From the NCBI GenBank assembly GCA_035530195.1, contig DATKVG010000098.1, positions 1-42,759 of the forward strand: a stretch of 42,759 nucleotides of DNA, read 5' to 3'. Shown piece by piece: positions 42,444 to 42,759 of this stretch. A model generated the notes under the pieces. That model ran no database searches. It had not been told where the DNA came from and saw only the letters and a list, made by a program, of their open reading frames with translations. Made by a program: the position numbers and the translations under genes. This stretch comes from JAPLKX01 sp035530195. Its GTDB lineage: Bacteria; Hydrogenedentota; Hydrogenedentia; Hydrogenedentales; SLHB01. Numbering within the stretch: the stretch's first letter is position 1; each line of letters opens with the position of its first letter.

Positions 42444-42551
42444 CTTATTTTTCCTGCGTTTATTGCGGTTTGTGGCGTTTATACGGGGGTTTTATGGCCT
42501 CTGCAAGGCCAAGGATTTATGGACAGATACCCCCCTGAATCGACGCTTATT

Positions 42552-42573
42552 GAGTCCATTTCGAGTCCATTTC
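42552..42573. repeat. 11-bp tandem repeat, two units
   Basis: GAGTCCATTTC is directly repeated between the tRNA-Arg gene and the 3' end of the broken CDS. The rest of 42444-42551 shows a small TGGCCT/AGGCCA dyad near 42492-42507 and no gene. Confidence 0.7.
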
Positions 42574-42759
42574 TACTCCGTGTCCCCCAGCGCGTCCGTC
42601 GCGTCGAAGAAATCCGGCAATGGCTGCGCATCCAGTTCCGGCAGTTCGCCGCAGCGCCGCGCGTATGGGACTCGAGATCACCCGCGGCGCCAGTTTCTTC
42701 GCCATCCGCACACACCGTCCCCGCGCCAGGTCCGCCAAACCGCCGGCGCCGTAGCCGAA
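42573..42759 (-). pseudogene. 3' end of an unidentified, apparently frameshifted CDS
   Basis: The gene runs off the right edge. From 42759 to about 42667 one minus-strand frame has near-exclusive G/C third positions and reads 'AKKLAPRVISSP'. From about 42666 to the TAG at 42573-42575 the next frame has the same codon bias and reads 'GELPELDAQPLPDFFDATD', a natural-looking acidic tail. The first frame continues open, but as Arg-rich, unlikely sequence. A one-base shift around 42660-42678 would join the two. I cannot name the product. A position beside a tRNA gene makes an integrase possible, but nothing in the residues proves it. Confidence 0.45.

Overview
This window looks like a chromosomal contig from a GC-rich, Gram-negative, flagellated bacterium of the Planctomycetota / Hydrogenedentota type. 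I infer this from a diderm flagellar operon with a sigma-54 promoter, a PVC-style pseudopilin carrying a DUF1559-like C-terminus, a DUF4838 protein, DegT and Gfo/Idh/MocA sugar-modification enzymes, an FHA-ABC transporter beside a Pkn-type kinase, and GC-rich palindromic repeats in almost every intergenic gap. The phylum is an inference; no rRNA gene is present to settle it.

Layout. (1) 0.3-7.6 kb, minus strand: the flagellar basal-body and export operon flgB-flgC-fliE-fliF-fliG-fliH-fliI-fliJ-motE-like. It is driven by a near-perfect sigma-54 promoter at 7606-7621 and closed by an intrinsic terminator at 156-178. (2) 8.2-10.7 kb, minus strand: a B12-binding radical SAM protein (DUF4080 type) and a DUF1460 exported protein. 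(3) 10.9-18.5 kb, plus strand: a secreted VWA protein, a GH5-like glycosidase, a double-FHA ABC transporter, a transmembrane Ser/Thr kinase and a glycine-zipper lipoprotein. The FHA-ABC/kinase pair resembles the mycobacterial Rv1747/PknF arrangement. (4) 18.6-24.6 kb: a group II intron remnant, a secreted DUF4838 protein, then a minus-strand module of two DegT aminotransferases and one Gfo/Idh/MocA oxidoreductase. (5) 24.8-31.1 kb, plus strand: trpD-small membrane ORF-trpC-trpF-trpB-trpA-pmbA, with a large nested palindrome between trpD and trpC. (6) 31.2-36.1 kb: prepilin peptidase, MBL hydrolase, mannose-6-phosphate isomerase, and an exported carboxypeptidase-regulatory/redoxin protein without redox cysteines. 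(7) 36.3-42.4 kb: a palindrome cluster, rpsT, a pseudopilin, a small membrane protein, a DUF4097-ECF sigma-membrane protein operon, a fused CoA-transferase and tRNA-Arg(UCU). (8) 42.57 kb to the end: the 3' end of an apparently frameshifted CDS.

How the parts work together. The flagellar operon supplies the rod base (FlgB, FlgC, FliE), the MS ring (FliF), the rotor (FliG) and the export ATPase complex (FliH, FliI, FliJ). The trp block covers every step from anthranilate to tryptophan; trpE and trpG are not here. The prepilin peptidase could process the pseudopilin 5 kb away. The kinase probably phosphorylates sites read by the FHA domains of the neighbouring ABC transporter.

The least explained content is intergenic. 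A dispersed repeat of about 120 bp occurs three times, and one copy forms the C-terminus of the glycosidase gene. Two elements have perfect long inverted repeats (28 and 34 bp). Short tandem repeats of 7, 9, 10 and 24 bp recur, mostly just upstream of genes. A decayed group II intron end is also present. I found no CRISPR array, prophage module or complete IS.
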